Notes: a model not told the origin generated them from the letters alone. A stretch of 64,000 nt of DNA from Cyanoderma ruficeps (GCA_008694505.1 VZDJ01000301.1:9050563-9114562); one strand, 5' to 3'; numbered from the stretch's first letter, positions 27,846 to 40,800 are shown. Made by a program: numbers and translations.

Positions 27846-28315
27846 TGTTGGAATTCTGGAAACTTAGAATTCAGGGTTTTGGTATATAACAGTATATGTG
27901 AAGCAGTATGGAGGATTTGGGGAGTTGTCTAAGTCCTTCTTCTTCACCTTCTTCTTCCTTCCTCTTCATGGGTTTGGGTGGTTTTCTGTAACTGGGTGAA
28001 AAAGATCTGCATTGCGGGCCTTGGGTGGTCATTATTGGGTCAGAAATATAAATAATACAGGTGTCACCTCATTCATTATTGGATCAGAAATATAAATAAA
28101 ATAGGTGTCACCTCGTTATTGGGTGATTATTGCTTAAATAACCTTGGAAAGAGTTAGAGGTGCTCCACTTCACCTCGTTTTCTCTGACTTGCTAGTTAGA
28201 GCTCATGGGTCATGAGTCTGTAAATAGATAAGAATTAATAAACATCCAAGTCCGAACTCCAACTGCAACTCCCGTGTATCAATCCCGACTTTAGCAGAGT
28301 AAAAGAACTGTCACA
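27846..28315 (+). mobile_element. solo LTR of an endogenous retrovirus
   Basis: A 470-bp segment bounded by TG (27846) and CA (28315), flanked by GCATCG (27840-27845) and GCATTG (28316-28321), a six-base target duplication with one mismatch. Inside are a pyrimidine-rich tract, a near-duplicate of about 45 bp around 28028-28112 ('cagaaatataaata...aggtgtcacctc'), and an AATAAA poly(A) signal near 28237. No internal retroviral coding sequence is adjacent, so it is a recombined solo LTR, oriented + by the poly(A) signal. The six-base duplication favours a class I/II element. Confidence 0.78.
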
Positions 28316-28380
28316 GCATTGGGTAGCCCAGGCTGGACTTGTTGGCCTCCACAAGGGAGCTCTCAACAGTTCACAGGCTC

Positions 28381-28600
28381 AGAATTCCCTGGATTGGAAG
28401 GGACGCACCAGGATCACCAAATCCTTGGCTCTGCACGGCACCACCCCGTGAATCCCAGCCCGTGATTGAGGGAATTGATCAAACACCTCTTGAAGGCTGA
28501 GCTGCAAACCACCCACCACAACATTCCTTTGGCCACACCTTGGCATTCCAAACCTTGCTGAGGTCCCTCCCAGCCCACCAGGGCACGGACACAACCTAGG
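28381..28600 (-). mobile_element. possible degraded CR1 fragment, antisense
   Basis: 'ggattggaagggacgcaccaggatcaccaaatcc' resembles a reverse-complemented CR1 3' end, followed by a loosely CR1-like segment with 'ccttgctgaggtccctcccag'. Heavily diverged; it lies just past the solo LTR. Confidence 0.5.
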
Positions 28601-31600
28601 ACCGAGCTGTCTTTCCAACCATCCGTAAGAAATTCACATGGAGCTCGTCTTCCATCGAGAAGTTGTGCTTTTAAATCCTTTGTCTGAAGTCCTGTGGACG
28701 TAGATTTACTGGATCCAGGATGATTTTAGCCTACATCCATAATTTTGGGGTCGTCACAGCAATCCCTTTGGGAATCCCATCAAAGCCTGAGCTGCAGGTG
28801 GTGAGGGATCCTCAGGCCTTGGCTGGGAGGTCTGTGGTGGAGCAGAATTTGGAGAGGCGCACGTGGATGAGGACACAGGCTCCAGTTCTTTTTGCATTGC
28901 AGGTGAGGTGGTGCCTGAAAGGCTCAGATCCCCATAAGACAAAAATCTGGGAAGTTGAAGGGATTATCCACTCTCCAGGCCTGAGCCTTTCAGCAGCCAA
29001 ACCCCTCCCAGAAGAATCCCACACCTCACAAGAGCTGAAGGAAATCAACGCCTCAGCACATCCCCTCCACAGTGAATGGGTCAACAGCTGCTTTTCCTGC
29101 TTTTTCCCACCCATCCAGAGCTGCCCTCACTGTGTTCACTGCATCACCACCATTCCCTAGGAGCGATTTTCCTGGATGAGCTGCAGCATGCAGGCACCGG
29201 GGAGTGATTTACAGGTGATACCTTATTGAAAGGAAATGTTGCTGCTTTTCAACCTCTACGACAAATCCTGAGGGTGAGCAAAGACCCCCCAAGGTCTGAG
29301 CCAGCCTGAACGGCTTTTATATTCCTTCCCAAGGATTAAATTGCTTCTGAGCATGCCTTCCACCTGTCACTGCTGCTGAGACACTTCTGAATGTCATAAA
29401 CTCCTACATCTTCAAGCCAGCTGTTGAGAGGATCCCTATTATTATCACGACGTTGTCAGCGACAATAACAACAGTTAATAAGTGATGATGGGGACATAAA
29501 TGTCTGGTTCCTGTGTACAGCTTGTCATTTGCAGTCAGATCTAACACTGCTAAAGGAGTCTTCGGAGTGAGTGCTGGAAAAAAGGGATCCCTTCTGGGAG
29601 AGGGTTCTGTTAAAAAGGCATCCATGTTTAATTCCACTTAATCTTCTCCAACTTGAATGCGCTCATAAAAAAATCAGCCTGAGCCTGTACATGTGTGCAT
29701 CAAGGAGTTCTGAATTTAAAAGGCCTGTCCCAGCCTTCAGCAGGGTGAGAATGGAGGTTTGGACACACTGGCTTGGGCAGTGCCACCAAAATCTCGCCTG
29801 GGAGGTTTGACTCTCAGTTCAGAGGCAAAGGACACAAAAAAGAAGGTAATTTGTGCACAGGTTGCCTCTGCTCTGAACACAAGATCACATCTTTGCAGGA
29901 CTTTGTTGCGCTGTGGTGAATTTGTTCTGTGTTTTGTATGGGCTAAAATCAGGGCCTCGCTGATATTCGCCTCAGCAAATTGTTTATGGAATGGTTTTTT
30001 GCACCTCTCGTGCAGAAAAAAAATAAAAGTGGGCATGAAAAGGAGTTGCTTGTCACACCTGAGGGAGAGACAGCTCTGCACTCTGCCTTTTCCTGTTCCC
30101 GGGCTTTACAGCTCTGCAAATATCTCTTGCAGGAAATCTCCCTCCCGTACACACTCTGTGTATATTTTGCCTCTTACAACATATTAAGCAGCCCACGTAA
30201 GAAAAAGTGGATGAATTATTGATGCTGTGCAGGGGAGAACAGGGGGAACAGAGAGAATATTCCATGCTGGGATGCAGCCAGCACACATTTCAGTGGGATG
30301 CCAGGTGGAGGGAACCCCGTGGTCGGTGGTTTGGGGCACTTCAGGTGGATATCAGGCACTTTTTCCTTCTCACTGTGGTTACCTCACTCAGGTTTTGAGC
30401 CTAAGATGATAAAAAAAGCTTCTACAAATTATTTAAGTGAGAAGTTCAGCTCTGCCTTTAAATGGAAACTGAAAATCCTTCCTTGTAAATCCAAGCCACA
30501 GGGAGATCCGGGTTTCCTGCTTCGTTTTGATCTTTTGTAGGATTCATTGACTGCTTTAATTTTTTTCCAGTAAATTATTCCTTTTGGCTGGGAGGGGAGT
30601 CCTTTGTCTTCCACATCAGTCGGGATTTTCCCACCTAGATAATTTCATCAGAGCTCACTCCTGCATGACTTGAGGGCTCTGTACCTAAACATTGCCTCCA
30701 ACTGACCACAGGCAGATGATCATCAAGCAAGGTATAAAGTCAAGGAAAGCAATAATTCCATCCATGGGAAAAAATGGCAACTGCAAGATATGGATCTTCC
30801 TCTTTCAGTATCTTTTTCTACCTTTTCAGAGTTCCCTTTTTTTGTGTGTGTGTGTGCAGGAAGGTCAAAGCCCATTTTGTCCAACAGCACAGACTTTTTG
30901 TGCTTTGTTTTGTGTCAACTTCATGTTATCAGTTCTTTTCCTTTGACTGAAGTGGAACATCAAACCGAAAATCACTCCTTCATCTCTTCCACCGTGAGTC
31001 AGGGAGAAAAAAATCTTTACACTTTTTAGGAAATAATTGGGCAGTGCTGCAACAGGACCTCCTGAGAAAATCCTGGTAACAGGCTGTCATGGGCTTTGAG
31101 AGCAGAAAGGAGAAAATTGTTTCATGAAAGCCTTTAAACAGTTGTATCTGCAGCCTTCAGGTGAGCAAATTTCATGTGGGCAGCCAGGAATAAATCAAGC
31201 TCTTACATAATTTTTTTTCCCCCAGTCTTGTATTGTTCCTGTCCCGAGCTCTACAATTTTTGCAGATCATTTTGAGCCTTTCGAAACTCGAACGTTATTT
31301 TTAGCCCCTAAGAAGTAGCTTCTACATAAATAGTTGTTGCTAATGTATTATAAACTAGGATTAGCTTAATTAGGGACTTCACAGGAAAGTAATGACTATT
31401 TAAGCCCTGAAAACAAGCTAATTATTTTGTATCACATCGTTGCCAACGCTGTCCTCGGTTCTTCTTAAGGTGACTGTTCAAAAAGATGTATGGCAGACAT
31501 GCTAATTAACAGATTTCTTGCCGTCATGTTACCAGTTTTTGTAATATATTAAAATTCCTCTTTTATGTAACACTTGAGATATATTTTTATATATATATAT

Positions 31601-33127
31601 ACATTGCTGCTCAGGTTATTTGACAGCCCGAGTCTGTGCTTTTTTTAAGGTTCCATCACCATCAAAGTTGCTGCTAGAGCTGCACAAGATCCAACTGTGA
31701 TTTCTCGCCCTCTGCTCTGCTGGAAAAGCCAAAATTTTCAGTATTTCTGCCACAAATTTTCATCAGTTCCTCCCATTGGTATTGATTCATCACAATCCAT
31801 TTGAAAGTGTTAAATAAACCTAAATTAATCAAGAGAATTTGAGGATCTAAGCTTCCAAAGGCAGGACCCCCTTTAAAAGCATCTGAAGCCCCTCTAGATC
31901 ATCCCTTCCCAGTGGTGCTTTTCCTGCCACTCCACCTGTTGGGGCTTATGTTAAATACCAGCAGTTAGGGACAGAAAGCCCATAAAATCCACACATTTAA
32001 TAGGATGCAATGAAATTTAATTTAATTTAATGGCAGCTTTCTGTAACTAGTGTTTGGAATAATATGGAATATCCAGCATTTAGTTCTTATTATTATTTCC
32101 CCCCTTTTTGCAGATGACAGTTGTCTTTTCTTTAAAACCATCTTTGGCTTTTCAATTCCTCCGTTCACACCTTTCATAATTTGTATTCTTTTCACTGTGG
32201 CAGCCTCTGCACACCCCATCCCTTCAACTTCCCATGCATTCCCACACATCATATCCATATTCCAAGATCCCACTGGTGGGTTTGCAATTAATGACTCAAT
32301 TTATCCTGCCACACCAACGCTCACAGAGTGACAACCAAAGGTTCCTGCTTGGAGCCCTGATTTCCATAAAAGAGCACTGGAACTGAAGCAGATGAATTCT
32401 CAGCTCTGCTTTTAACTGGCACCGGCTCTGGCTCATGTTAAATTTCCCATGGTGTTAAGTCAATGGAAATCCTGCCTTGGAAAGAGAATAAAATGGAGAA
32501 ATGCAGAGATAAATACAAAGGTGCACGGTTTCAGTAAATACAAATATCTCTATTTCAGAGGAATGCAATCCTGCAGAGCAAGGGGCTGACAGGAAATGAT
32601 CACAACTGTGATCAAACAGCCAGGCAGTGGCTGCTGTTGGGAATTAAAATCCAAATTATTGAGCTTCATCAGAGAGCTGGTGCCTTTCACAGGATCCCTG
32701 GGAATGGAGGCCCTTCACTGAGGACAGAACATTCCAGCTCTGCAGCATCCCTGCTCGGGCTTTTTCTCCATCTGAAACTTCCCATGAAGTGTAATCTGAT
32801 CTAATCGTGGCTGGCTCCAGAAGAAACCTGCCATGGAAAACGAGAGTTCCTACCTCAGGCTCCTGCTGGAAATGCTCATGAATTACAGCCCCAGCCAGCA
32901 CTGAGCAGCTCCAGCCCTGTGCAAAGGCTCTGAAGGGAGAGAAATTCCATTTTTATTTTCATTTAGTGTCAGGAGCATCCTCAGGATTGTCCTAAGTACT
33001 TGAAGGAATATTAAAGGTAGTGGGGGGGTCACAAAGAAATCTCTTTTTTTTCCTCCTCAGAGCCACAGCCAGGCAGCAACGAGAGCTTCTGAGGCACAGC
33101 GAGCACAGGGACAGCCCTTCCTGTGTA
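28601..33127. other. intergenic, candidate conserved segment near 31.3 kb
   Basis: Mostly unique sequence. 31290-31570 is AT-rich, repeat-free and dense in TAATTA/CTAATTAAC homeodomain-type motifs, as vertebrate developmental enhancers often are. No genes. Confidence 0.55.
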
Positions 33128-33420
33128 CCCTGAGGTCAATTCTTGAGGCAAAATTTCCCCTGAGGTCAATTCTGGAGGCAAAATTTCCCCCTGAGGTCAA
33201 TTCTCGAGGTAAATTTTCCCCTGAGGTCAATTCTTGAGGTAGATTCCCCCCTGAGGTCAATTCTTGAGGTAAATTTTCCCCTGAAGTCAATTCTTGACGT
33301 AGATTTACCCCTGAGGTCAATTCTTGACGTAGATTTACCCCTGAGGTGAATTCTTGAGGTAGATTTACCCCCGAGGTCAATCCTTGAGTTAAAATTTCCC
33401 CTGAGGTCAATCCTTGCAGG
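33128..33420 (-). repeat. 30-bp minisatellite
   Basis: About ten copies of a 30-bp unit (CTGAGGTCAATTCTTGAGGT plus 'agatttaccc'), with small substitutions (ACGT/AGGT, AAAATTTCCC/AGATTTACCC) and a few one-base indels. The unit is AT/GC mixed, unlike the other GC-rich arrays here. Confidence 0.95.
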
Positions 33421-34237
33421 TGAGAGCCCCTGAGCAGCCCTTGGTGAGGCTCTCACAGGCAGGACACTCCTCTTTCCCACTGACATTCCCATCAGCGGAG
33501 TGTCACTGTCATTTATCGTTGTCAGAATTGGACTATTATTAATTTTATGATCAATATTTTGATCCTAAAGCAGATGCCAGCCTTCATTCCTCAAAAATGT
33601 CATCCCCAGCTTCCTCCTAAAGCCAGCTCTGCACCCTGGCAGACAACCTTGGCCATGGACCCTCCTTAGGTGCTTCTACTTAATGAAACAATCAATTTTT
33701 TTGTTGAGGTCTCCTACTGGCATTGTGATCCCAAGAGCATAGTGGGAGTTAAATATTTCCTTTTTATAATTGCACATTTCACACGCTGGAAGCAATTTCT
33801 GGATTGTATCCCCGGTACCATATTCTGCACCAGAAGTGAAACTTGGTGATGGGAATTAATTACATTTTGGGTATGTCTGAATTACAGATGATCCAAAAAA
33901 AAAAAAATCAGTTTAAATGTGGGGGGTTGGAGGAAAAAAAAATAAATGTGGTGCTGTGATCTCTTTTGTAAAATAACTTTTCATGCCTCCATAAAAGTTT
34001 GTTCACTGCCTAGAAGTCCTGCATGGCAAAACCATGGCTACAGAATGTGGCCCTTTCAAAGAAATGTTACATGAGATGAGAAACAACACATCAGCTTTCA
34101 GAAGGGAAATCTGAAAAAGAACTTGGAAAAATAAAAGCATTTCCAAGTCAAATATTTGAGATGAAGTGTTACCCATGGGAGCTTTCTTCATAAATACATA
34201 AAAGCAGCTTTTGGGGAATGCCCATAATTGCTGCATT
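33421..34237. other. intergenic, nothing recognised
   Basis: Unique AT-rich sequence with an A-run near 33896. Confidence 0.65.
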
Positions 34238-34673
34238 ACATATTCCTGCACTTGGCAAACTGATGCTCGAGTTTGAAAATAAATCAATTTGGGCTTCTGC
34301 AAGAGAGAGGGAGAGGCAGAAAACAGAAAATAGAGAAAGGGGCTGCAGTAATTATTGGAGTGCATCAACAACTTTGGGGGCTTTAATAACTTCACGGGGA
34401 AGGGTTTTTTGTCCCCAGGCATGGCTGCACCCCAAAAGCAGGACAAAGGGGACATAAGGAAGGGATTCACATATTCCTGCACTTGGCAAACTGATGCTCG
34501 AGTTTGAGAATAAATCAATTTGGGCTTCTGCAAGAGAGAGGGAGAGAAAGGTTTGTGTGGAGCTGCAGTAATTATTGGAGTACATCAACAACTTTAGGGG
34601 CTTTAATGACTTCACAGGGAAGGGGTTTTGTGCCCAGGCATGGCTGCACCCCAAAAGCAGGACAAAGGGGACA
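34238..34673 (+). repeat. 231-bp-offset tandem duplication
   Basis: Copy 1 (34238-34457) and copy 2 (34469-34673) share long near-identical stretches, for example CCTGCACTTGGCAAACTGAT at the start and CAGGACAAAGGGGACA at the end. A 20-odd-base AG-rich stretch is present in copy 1 and reduced in copy 2. Confidence 0.93.
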
Positions 34674-34950
34674 GGAGGAGGGCAATTCCACGGGGTGTGG
34701 ACGTGCTGCTGAGCTGTGCCTTGCTCAGGGGTATTTATAGACGTGCAGGGGATGCTCACAAGGTGAGGCAGGAGTGGAACTGGAGCTGGACACTCTGCCC
34801 AGAGGGGACACACAGAGCTCAGGGAAGGAGAACAAAGGAACCGCTGGGACAGAGGTCGTGTCCTGTGGCCCCGAGGAGGAGCAGGAGTGGCTTGGGCAGC
34901 ACTGAAAGAGCAGCTGAATAAAGGACAGGGAGCACAGCACGCACAGAGCA
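34238..34950 (+). mobile_element. LTR-like segment with duplicated upstream unit
   Basis: A 231-bp-offset direct duplication is followed by a TATTTATAG element at about 34731-34739 and, about 180 bases further on, AATAAA at about 34917-34922. Repeated enhancer-like units, TATA and poly(A) signal in this order are what an LTR would show, but no TG/CA ends or target duplication were identified. An unclassified repeat or a small non-coding transcription unit is equally possible. Confidence 0.3.
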
Positions 34951-36257
34951 GGAGTCACTTCAAAGGCAAATCCTCTCCTCTCATCCCCACCAAAGGCTCA
35001 GCCCTGCAAAGGGAAGCGCTGGGAGCTGATGGATGGGGCCCGGAGCTGGGCAGGAGGTCCTGACCCGCCCCTGTCCTGTCCTGCCCCACTGCTGGGGCAC
35101 AAATCCTCCCCCCACACAGCCCCAGGAGCTCCGAAGATGTGAGGATTGAGCTTAAACTGTGGGCCGGAGAGATTTTAGCCTGCTCAGCATCTGCTAACGT
35201 TTTCCCAAGGAAAAGTTTCTCAAGAAAGCTTTTTCTCAAAATAATCCTGGTGAACGACTCTCCTTTCTCAAAACAATCTTTCTCCAGGTGGTGTTTTGCT
35301 GTTTCTCTCATTAACCCACGGCATTAGAGAGGTGTCGTTCCTATTCACCCATCATGTTAAGTCTGTATGGGAACACCTCATAAAAAGGAGCAAGAATTTA
35401 GGAAATAAAGCCTTCTTTTTCTATATTTTTTGCCTTCTGAAATATTTGGAGCCTTTCACGTCCTACAGTGACATTTAAACCTTCCGAGAAATTACGATAC
35501 GTAAATCCACCCAGACACAAGATAGAAATGCAAGTTTAGTTTTAAAAACGAAAACTTTGATGCAAAGTGATCATGTAATAACAATTATTGACCAATTTTT
35601 CCACCGATTAAAATGAGATCAAACTTCTTGAGGCTATTTAAAAATCAGCACATTAATTTATCACGCAGCAGAGAACTGAACTAGGATGAGTGACTATTTG
35701 CAGGAATTTGCTGCCACAAGACTTCTGCTTTTTGTCTCAACTTTCCGACCAATCAGAAGATAAATTAGGGTTCGAAAATTTATTTTAAAATATAATTTGA
35801 TTGAAAAATTCCTTTGTTCTGCTCTGGGGCCTGTGCTGGGTGGGAAGGCTGAGCATGGCAGTGGTTGTTGGGGAAGGATCCGTGACTCAGAGAACTTGCA
35901 GAAGAATAAGAGATACCTGTGAGTAATCAACATGGAAAAAAATGTGTGGGGGGGAAAAAAAATGGAAATTCAAATTATTTTCCTAGCAAGCTTTCTTTTG
36001 AATTCCAGAAAGAGGGGACACATTAGAAATGAAAATCTTAAAAATAAGTGTCTAAACATAGAATGCTGCCAGGTGAATAGTCTTGAAGCTTATTTTAAAC
36101 AGGTGGGAGGACCAGGCCTGTGGAAATCACCAAGAAACGTGCACAGAAACTCCAAACCCCGTGGGTTTGAACAGAGGCTCAGAAACCTCAATTTTAGCCT
36201 CAATTTTAGCAACTTTTGGTCACAATCTCTGTTTGATAGAAATGTATTGAACTGCTG
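34951..36257. other. intergenic, nothing recognised
   Basis: Unique sequence. A GC-richer patch near 35030-35120 lacks gene signals. Confidence 0.65.
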
Positions 36258-36385
36258 CGAGCCCTGGAAATGTCCAAGGCCGGGGGGACGGGGCTTGGAG
36301 CAGCCTGGGATGGGGGAAGGTGGAGGGTTGGATGGATTGATGGATTCTTCCAACCCAAACCACCCTCTGATCCTGTTCTGTGGTG
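36258..36385 (+). mobile_element. CR1 3' fragment
   Basis: 'gagccctggaaatgtccaaggcc', then 'ggcttggagcagcctgggatgggggaaggtgg' and 'cttccaacccaaaccaccctctgatcctg' make up the terminal CR1 segment. The left boundary is unclear. Confidence 0.85.
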
Positions 36386-36446
36386 CTGGGATATCTCCTG
36401 AGACTGGGAATCTCCTCCGCACAGAGCTGTGCCACTACCCAGCGAT

Positions 36447-37040
36447 GGAATTATTTCTATATTCTGTAACAATAATTGTTTATATCCTATATTCTATATT
36501 ATTATTTATATTATAGATACATTCATATGTTATTATTTATTCATATATTATTCATGTATTTATAAATACTTATATTTATACTTACATCTATAGTTATACA
36601 TCTATATTTATATATTATATATAAAGTTTATACTATATATTTATATAGTATAAAATGCATAATATATATTATTATTTATAGATTAATAATTGCACAAATG
36701 GAATTATTTTTACATCCTATATAAATATTTATCTTCTATACTAATAATTGATTATACTATATATATTTATATTATATATTTCATCTCAATAAATATTTTA
36801 TATTTATATTACCTTTTATATATTCTATTTATTATAAACATATTAATGATTCCGTTTATTATATATTTATGAATATTTATATTCCTATTTATATTTATAG
36901 ATGTCTATTTATATTTAAAAGTTTATATTATATGTTTCTATATTATTATACATATATTATATATAGTATTATTTCATATATATAATTTTTATATATATAT
37001 AATATATATGTATATATGTACATATATGTATATATATATA

Positions 37041-37079
<39 letters not shown>

Positions 37080-37083
37080 ATTA
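36447..37083. repeat. AT-rich simple-sequence tract
   Basis: About 640 bases almost wholly of A and T, made of TATTTATA/TATATT units. It ends in an alternating TA/TG stretch (about 37005-37075) capable of cruciform or Z-like structures. No gene signal. Confidence 0.95.
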
Positions 37084-37115
37084 ATTCCAGCAATGGAATT
37101 TTTTATCGCCTGTGC

Positions 37116-37182
37116 CGGGGGGGGGCTGGAATTGGACGGGATTTCAGGTCCCTTCCAACCCAAGCCATGCTGGGACTCGGGG
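37116..37182 (+). mobile_element. CR1 3' tail fragment
   Basis: A very short CR1 3' terminus (GGTCCCTTCCAACCCAAGCC followed by 'atgctgggactc') after a G-run. It sits directly beyond a long AT-rich simple-sequence tract. Confidence 0.7.
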
Positions 37183-37601
37183 AACACCAAGCAGGTAAGC
37201 GGCGATCTCTGGATGCTCGTTGATCTCCCTTTTCCCCCCCGGATTTCCCGGTGTGAGGATGACCCCGGGCAGCCCCTGCGGCTCCCGGCAGGTGCGCTCG
37301 GCTCACGGCGTGTCCCCGCCCGGCTGCACCGCCGCCTCACCCCCGGCGGGAACCGGCACTTCAAAAGCACCAGGAGAAGTGTAAGACCCTCTCAATGTCT
37401 GGCCCGAGGCAATTTGTTTCCTCTCACGGCGCTGGCAGCCAACGGGGCTGCCCTCAGCACTTCTCAGCCGCTGGGTGAGGGCACAGTTCTCACCCCAGAC
37501 CCGGGCAGGGATCCCAGAAACTCTGGTGGCTGCTGCAGAGCCACCCCAGCCATGTCTCCTGCATGTTCCAGCCCTCTAATTCCCATGGGATCATGCAGAC
37601 A
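37183..37601. other. short GC-rich intergenic patch
   Basis: CpG-containing sequence (about 37230-37370) between an AT tract and a minisatellite. A 189-codon frame crosses it without any domain I recognise. Confidence 0.55.
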
Positions 37602-37806
37602 CCCACCCTGAGCCCTGCCAACCCTGCCCTGAGATCTGCCAACCCCACCATGAGCTCTACCAACCCTGCCCTAAGATCTGCCAACCCCACCCTGAACTCC
37701 ACCAACCCCACCCTGAGTTCTACCAACACCACTCTGAGCTCTGCCAACCCCACCCTGAGTTCTGCCAACCCCACCCTGAGCTCTGCCAACCCCACCCCGA
37801 GCCCCA
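37602..37806 (+). repeat. 21-bp minisatellite
   Basis: About ten copies of CCAACCCCACCCTGAGCTCTG with variants (ATCT, AACT, AGTT). The most homogeneous copies are at the 3' end. The 21-base period gives a seven-residue repeat in each frame, with no protein features. Confidence 0.95.
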
Positions 37807-40800
37807 CTCAACGCTCAGTGCAGATCCCTCAGTTTGATGTTCAAATGCAGATTCCATGACTGTCCCCACGCATTTTCCTACCTAAATAACAAGTCTGTGC
37901 CGTGTTTGAAGTTTAAAGCCAAGGACTGCAAACAGTCCATGTAGGCACTGTCAGGTACAGCAGTGATTCCAAGGATGGGTAACAAAGATATTCCAAACCC
38001 TGGATTGTATAAATATCACATTGTGGTCCACACAGAGCACTCAGCTTTGGAGTCCTGCTCTCCTGTTTACATGAACCCAACGCATTTTTTAACACACATG
38101 AGCAAAACCACACCCCTGCTGACTTCATGCTTTTCCTCTTGATTCTGTCTAGCTCCCCTTTTGCCCAACAACAGCTCAATCTGGGTTATTCCAAACGGTG
38201 TATTCAGTTAACATGATCCATTTGAACTCACCTTTCTACAGCAGTGGAAACCCCACCCCAAAATTAAGAGCAGCAGCCACACCTGAGTCCCTGCAGGGGT
38301 AGAATTTGTGTCTGCAGGACCTTGAAACACCAGGAATTTGGTCCCCTCTGTGGCAGAGCATCCCTGTGCCTCAGTGTTTCCAGAAGTCTCCCTTGCCAGG
38401 AGAAACCCTGCTTCTGAAATAACCACCTTGAAATTATTCTGAAATGATTCAATGTATTTCTCCATCTTCCCTTTAGGGTTTTTTTGGTTTTTTTTTTTAA
38501 ATTTTGTTTTTCTTTTTTGAGCTAATAAAATCAATATATCTACGTCTGGCCAACACAAACATGCAATCAGTGTAAATTATAAGGCACAAAGCATATGAGT
38601 GGAAAACGCAGAGTTTGCTCCTCACAGCACACAGGCACCTTGGCACGTGTGAGTGGAAGGAGCAGAAGGTGAGGTGCACAAATTACCCTGAGCCTGGCCT
38701 GTCTCTCCATCTCTGTGCTCAATGACACAGCCTCAAATAAACCCTCCTTTACCTCAGGACTTTGCAGGAGTGGAGGTGTTGCTGAAACTCTGCAGGATTA
38801 GAGCAAAGTCTTGGTGACCCGTCTCACGAAAATTACAGGGTTTTATTGCTCCTGTTAGCAACAGTGGGTGTCTATCATTTGTTAGTCAGCCTTTACTGAA
38901 TACTACAGTGGAAAGAAAGAAATTGGAGATTTTCACAGCTAAAAATAAGGGGAAATGTAGATGGAGCCTCCTGGGTCTGTACTGAGCTCTCATGGACTGA
39001 GAAAGGGAATGTAGGACACACCACCTCTGCAAAAGCAGCAGATCTTCACCTTCCGTGCATCCTCTCCAAATTTCCCTGTTCCTCTGCACCCCACAGCTTC
39101 CATGGCCCAGCAGGGAGTTTTTCTGGTAAATTCCAACAACTCTGGCTGCTGCAAAGAGAAAACTGCTGAAGCTCTGGTGGAAACAAACTCCAGCTGGTTC
39201 TAATGAAGTGGTGTTCTGTCCAACAACGCTGGGCAGGAGCTGTGCCATTCCCTGCGTGTCCATTCAGGGAACAGAAGGATGCTACACGACAGCTTAGGAC
39301 TTAGTGGATTGCACAGATGTCAGACACAAACCAGTACAATGTCCTCAGGGAGGGGGGGGAATCATTTTACGACCTATAAACCACAGAAAAGAGCAAAATC
39401 AGAGGCCATCGAGGATGAAGACGGAGGAAAATGCGCACTGCTTAACTCCCAGCCTAATGTGCTGTCTGCATATTCCAGAGCGGAGGACTAAATTTAGCAG
39501 CCCTGCCAAAATTGACAGCGAGGAGATTTGGAAACACGTTCTCCCAGTGCTGGGGACGTGTTTGGCACTGTCCCTCTCACAGGACCCACCAGCTGCTGTG
39601 CCCAGGGCTCCTGCTGGGGACAGGGCCACGGCCAGCACTTCCCGGAACGTGCCAGGGCAGCGAGGGATGGGAGGGAAAAATCCCAGGAGCAGCCCCAGCA
39701 GCGCTGCGGGAATTTGTCACGGTGACACCGGCGGTACGGAGAGTCCTGCACGGTAATGATCGGTTTACAATAAAAATTACTTCAAATGCTGGATCAGGAA
39801 AAGGATGGTTCAGTCCATCAAATCGCTGTCAGCTGCAAATTAGGCTGCCCATCCCTAGGCAATGGAGAACATAATTGGCTTTGTCCATGGCTGGGTTTAT
39901 TTTTATCTGTTCTGTTAAAGTCAGGCTCTTGCCTCACTCGCTCTGGCACAAACAGAGAAAAAAGGCCTTGGTGCAGAAAGGATTTTTCCCTCCTTCCACC
40001 TGCAATAAATGGGGCAAGTTACCCTTGGGTTGCTCAAATTAGCCAAGGATTCTTTGAGGGACTACTTTGTGTCAGAGCCAGGTTACCTGCACGGGAGGAA
40101 GTAGGAACAAATGGTATTTTGGTGAGAAGGAATGGACTTCCAGGAGCCTTAGACTGAAACCACCCTCCAAACCAAGCAGCCAGGGCTCTAATCCAGCCCT
40201 CAGGGTTACACAAGAGAGGCTGGAGGAGGTGAGAACCTTCCCCAGGCCTGTGAGAATCACGGGAACTCCAGAAGCTGCTCTGATTTCCTGCAGGCAGGAT
40301 GGAAACACACACACCTCCCGCCTCCCTTCCCGGGACTGATCATCCCCACACCAAAAGTGCTAATGTCAGACAGGACTGAAATAACCACACTTCCCTGGGG
40401 CTGGCTGAGGAGCTCAAAGCCCTCACTAGTCCCAAAGTGCCAGGGATTATGGCTTGTGCTGCTGGGAGCACAGGCTGGGAGTGGAAGGAGTCTCCATCCC
40501 AGACAGTCGAGACTTTCCAACTCTCCCTCAAATCCCTGTCTCTGTCTCTAAACTCCAAATATCCCTCTCTGCTCCCCTCCCTGTGCACAGATTAAAGACC
40601 ATGCCCTCCCCTGGGTGGCAGAGCTTAGTTAACACATTTACCTGACACTGCAGGGTACAGAGAGACTCCCAAAGGAAGAAAATCCACTGGAAAAAAAAAA
40701 ATAAAGTATATAGCTGACTAAGTAGGAGGGGGAACAATGTCTGTCATCTTAACCTGTCTGTCATCCTAACCCAGAGAATTCTCTGCTCTAGTTACTGGGC

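Noticed and set aside
33057..33492. Two - strand frames with ten-residue repeats
   Set aside because: Product of the 30-bp minisatellite; both are open only because of the repeat period.
37490..37859. Frames with seven-residue repeats on both strands
   Set aside because: Product of the 21-bp minisatellite.
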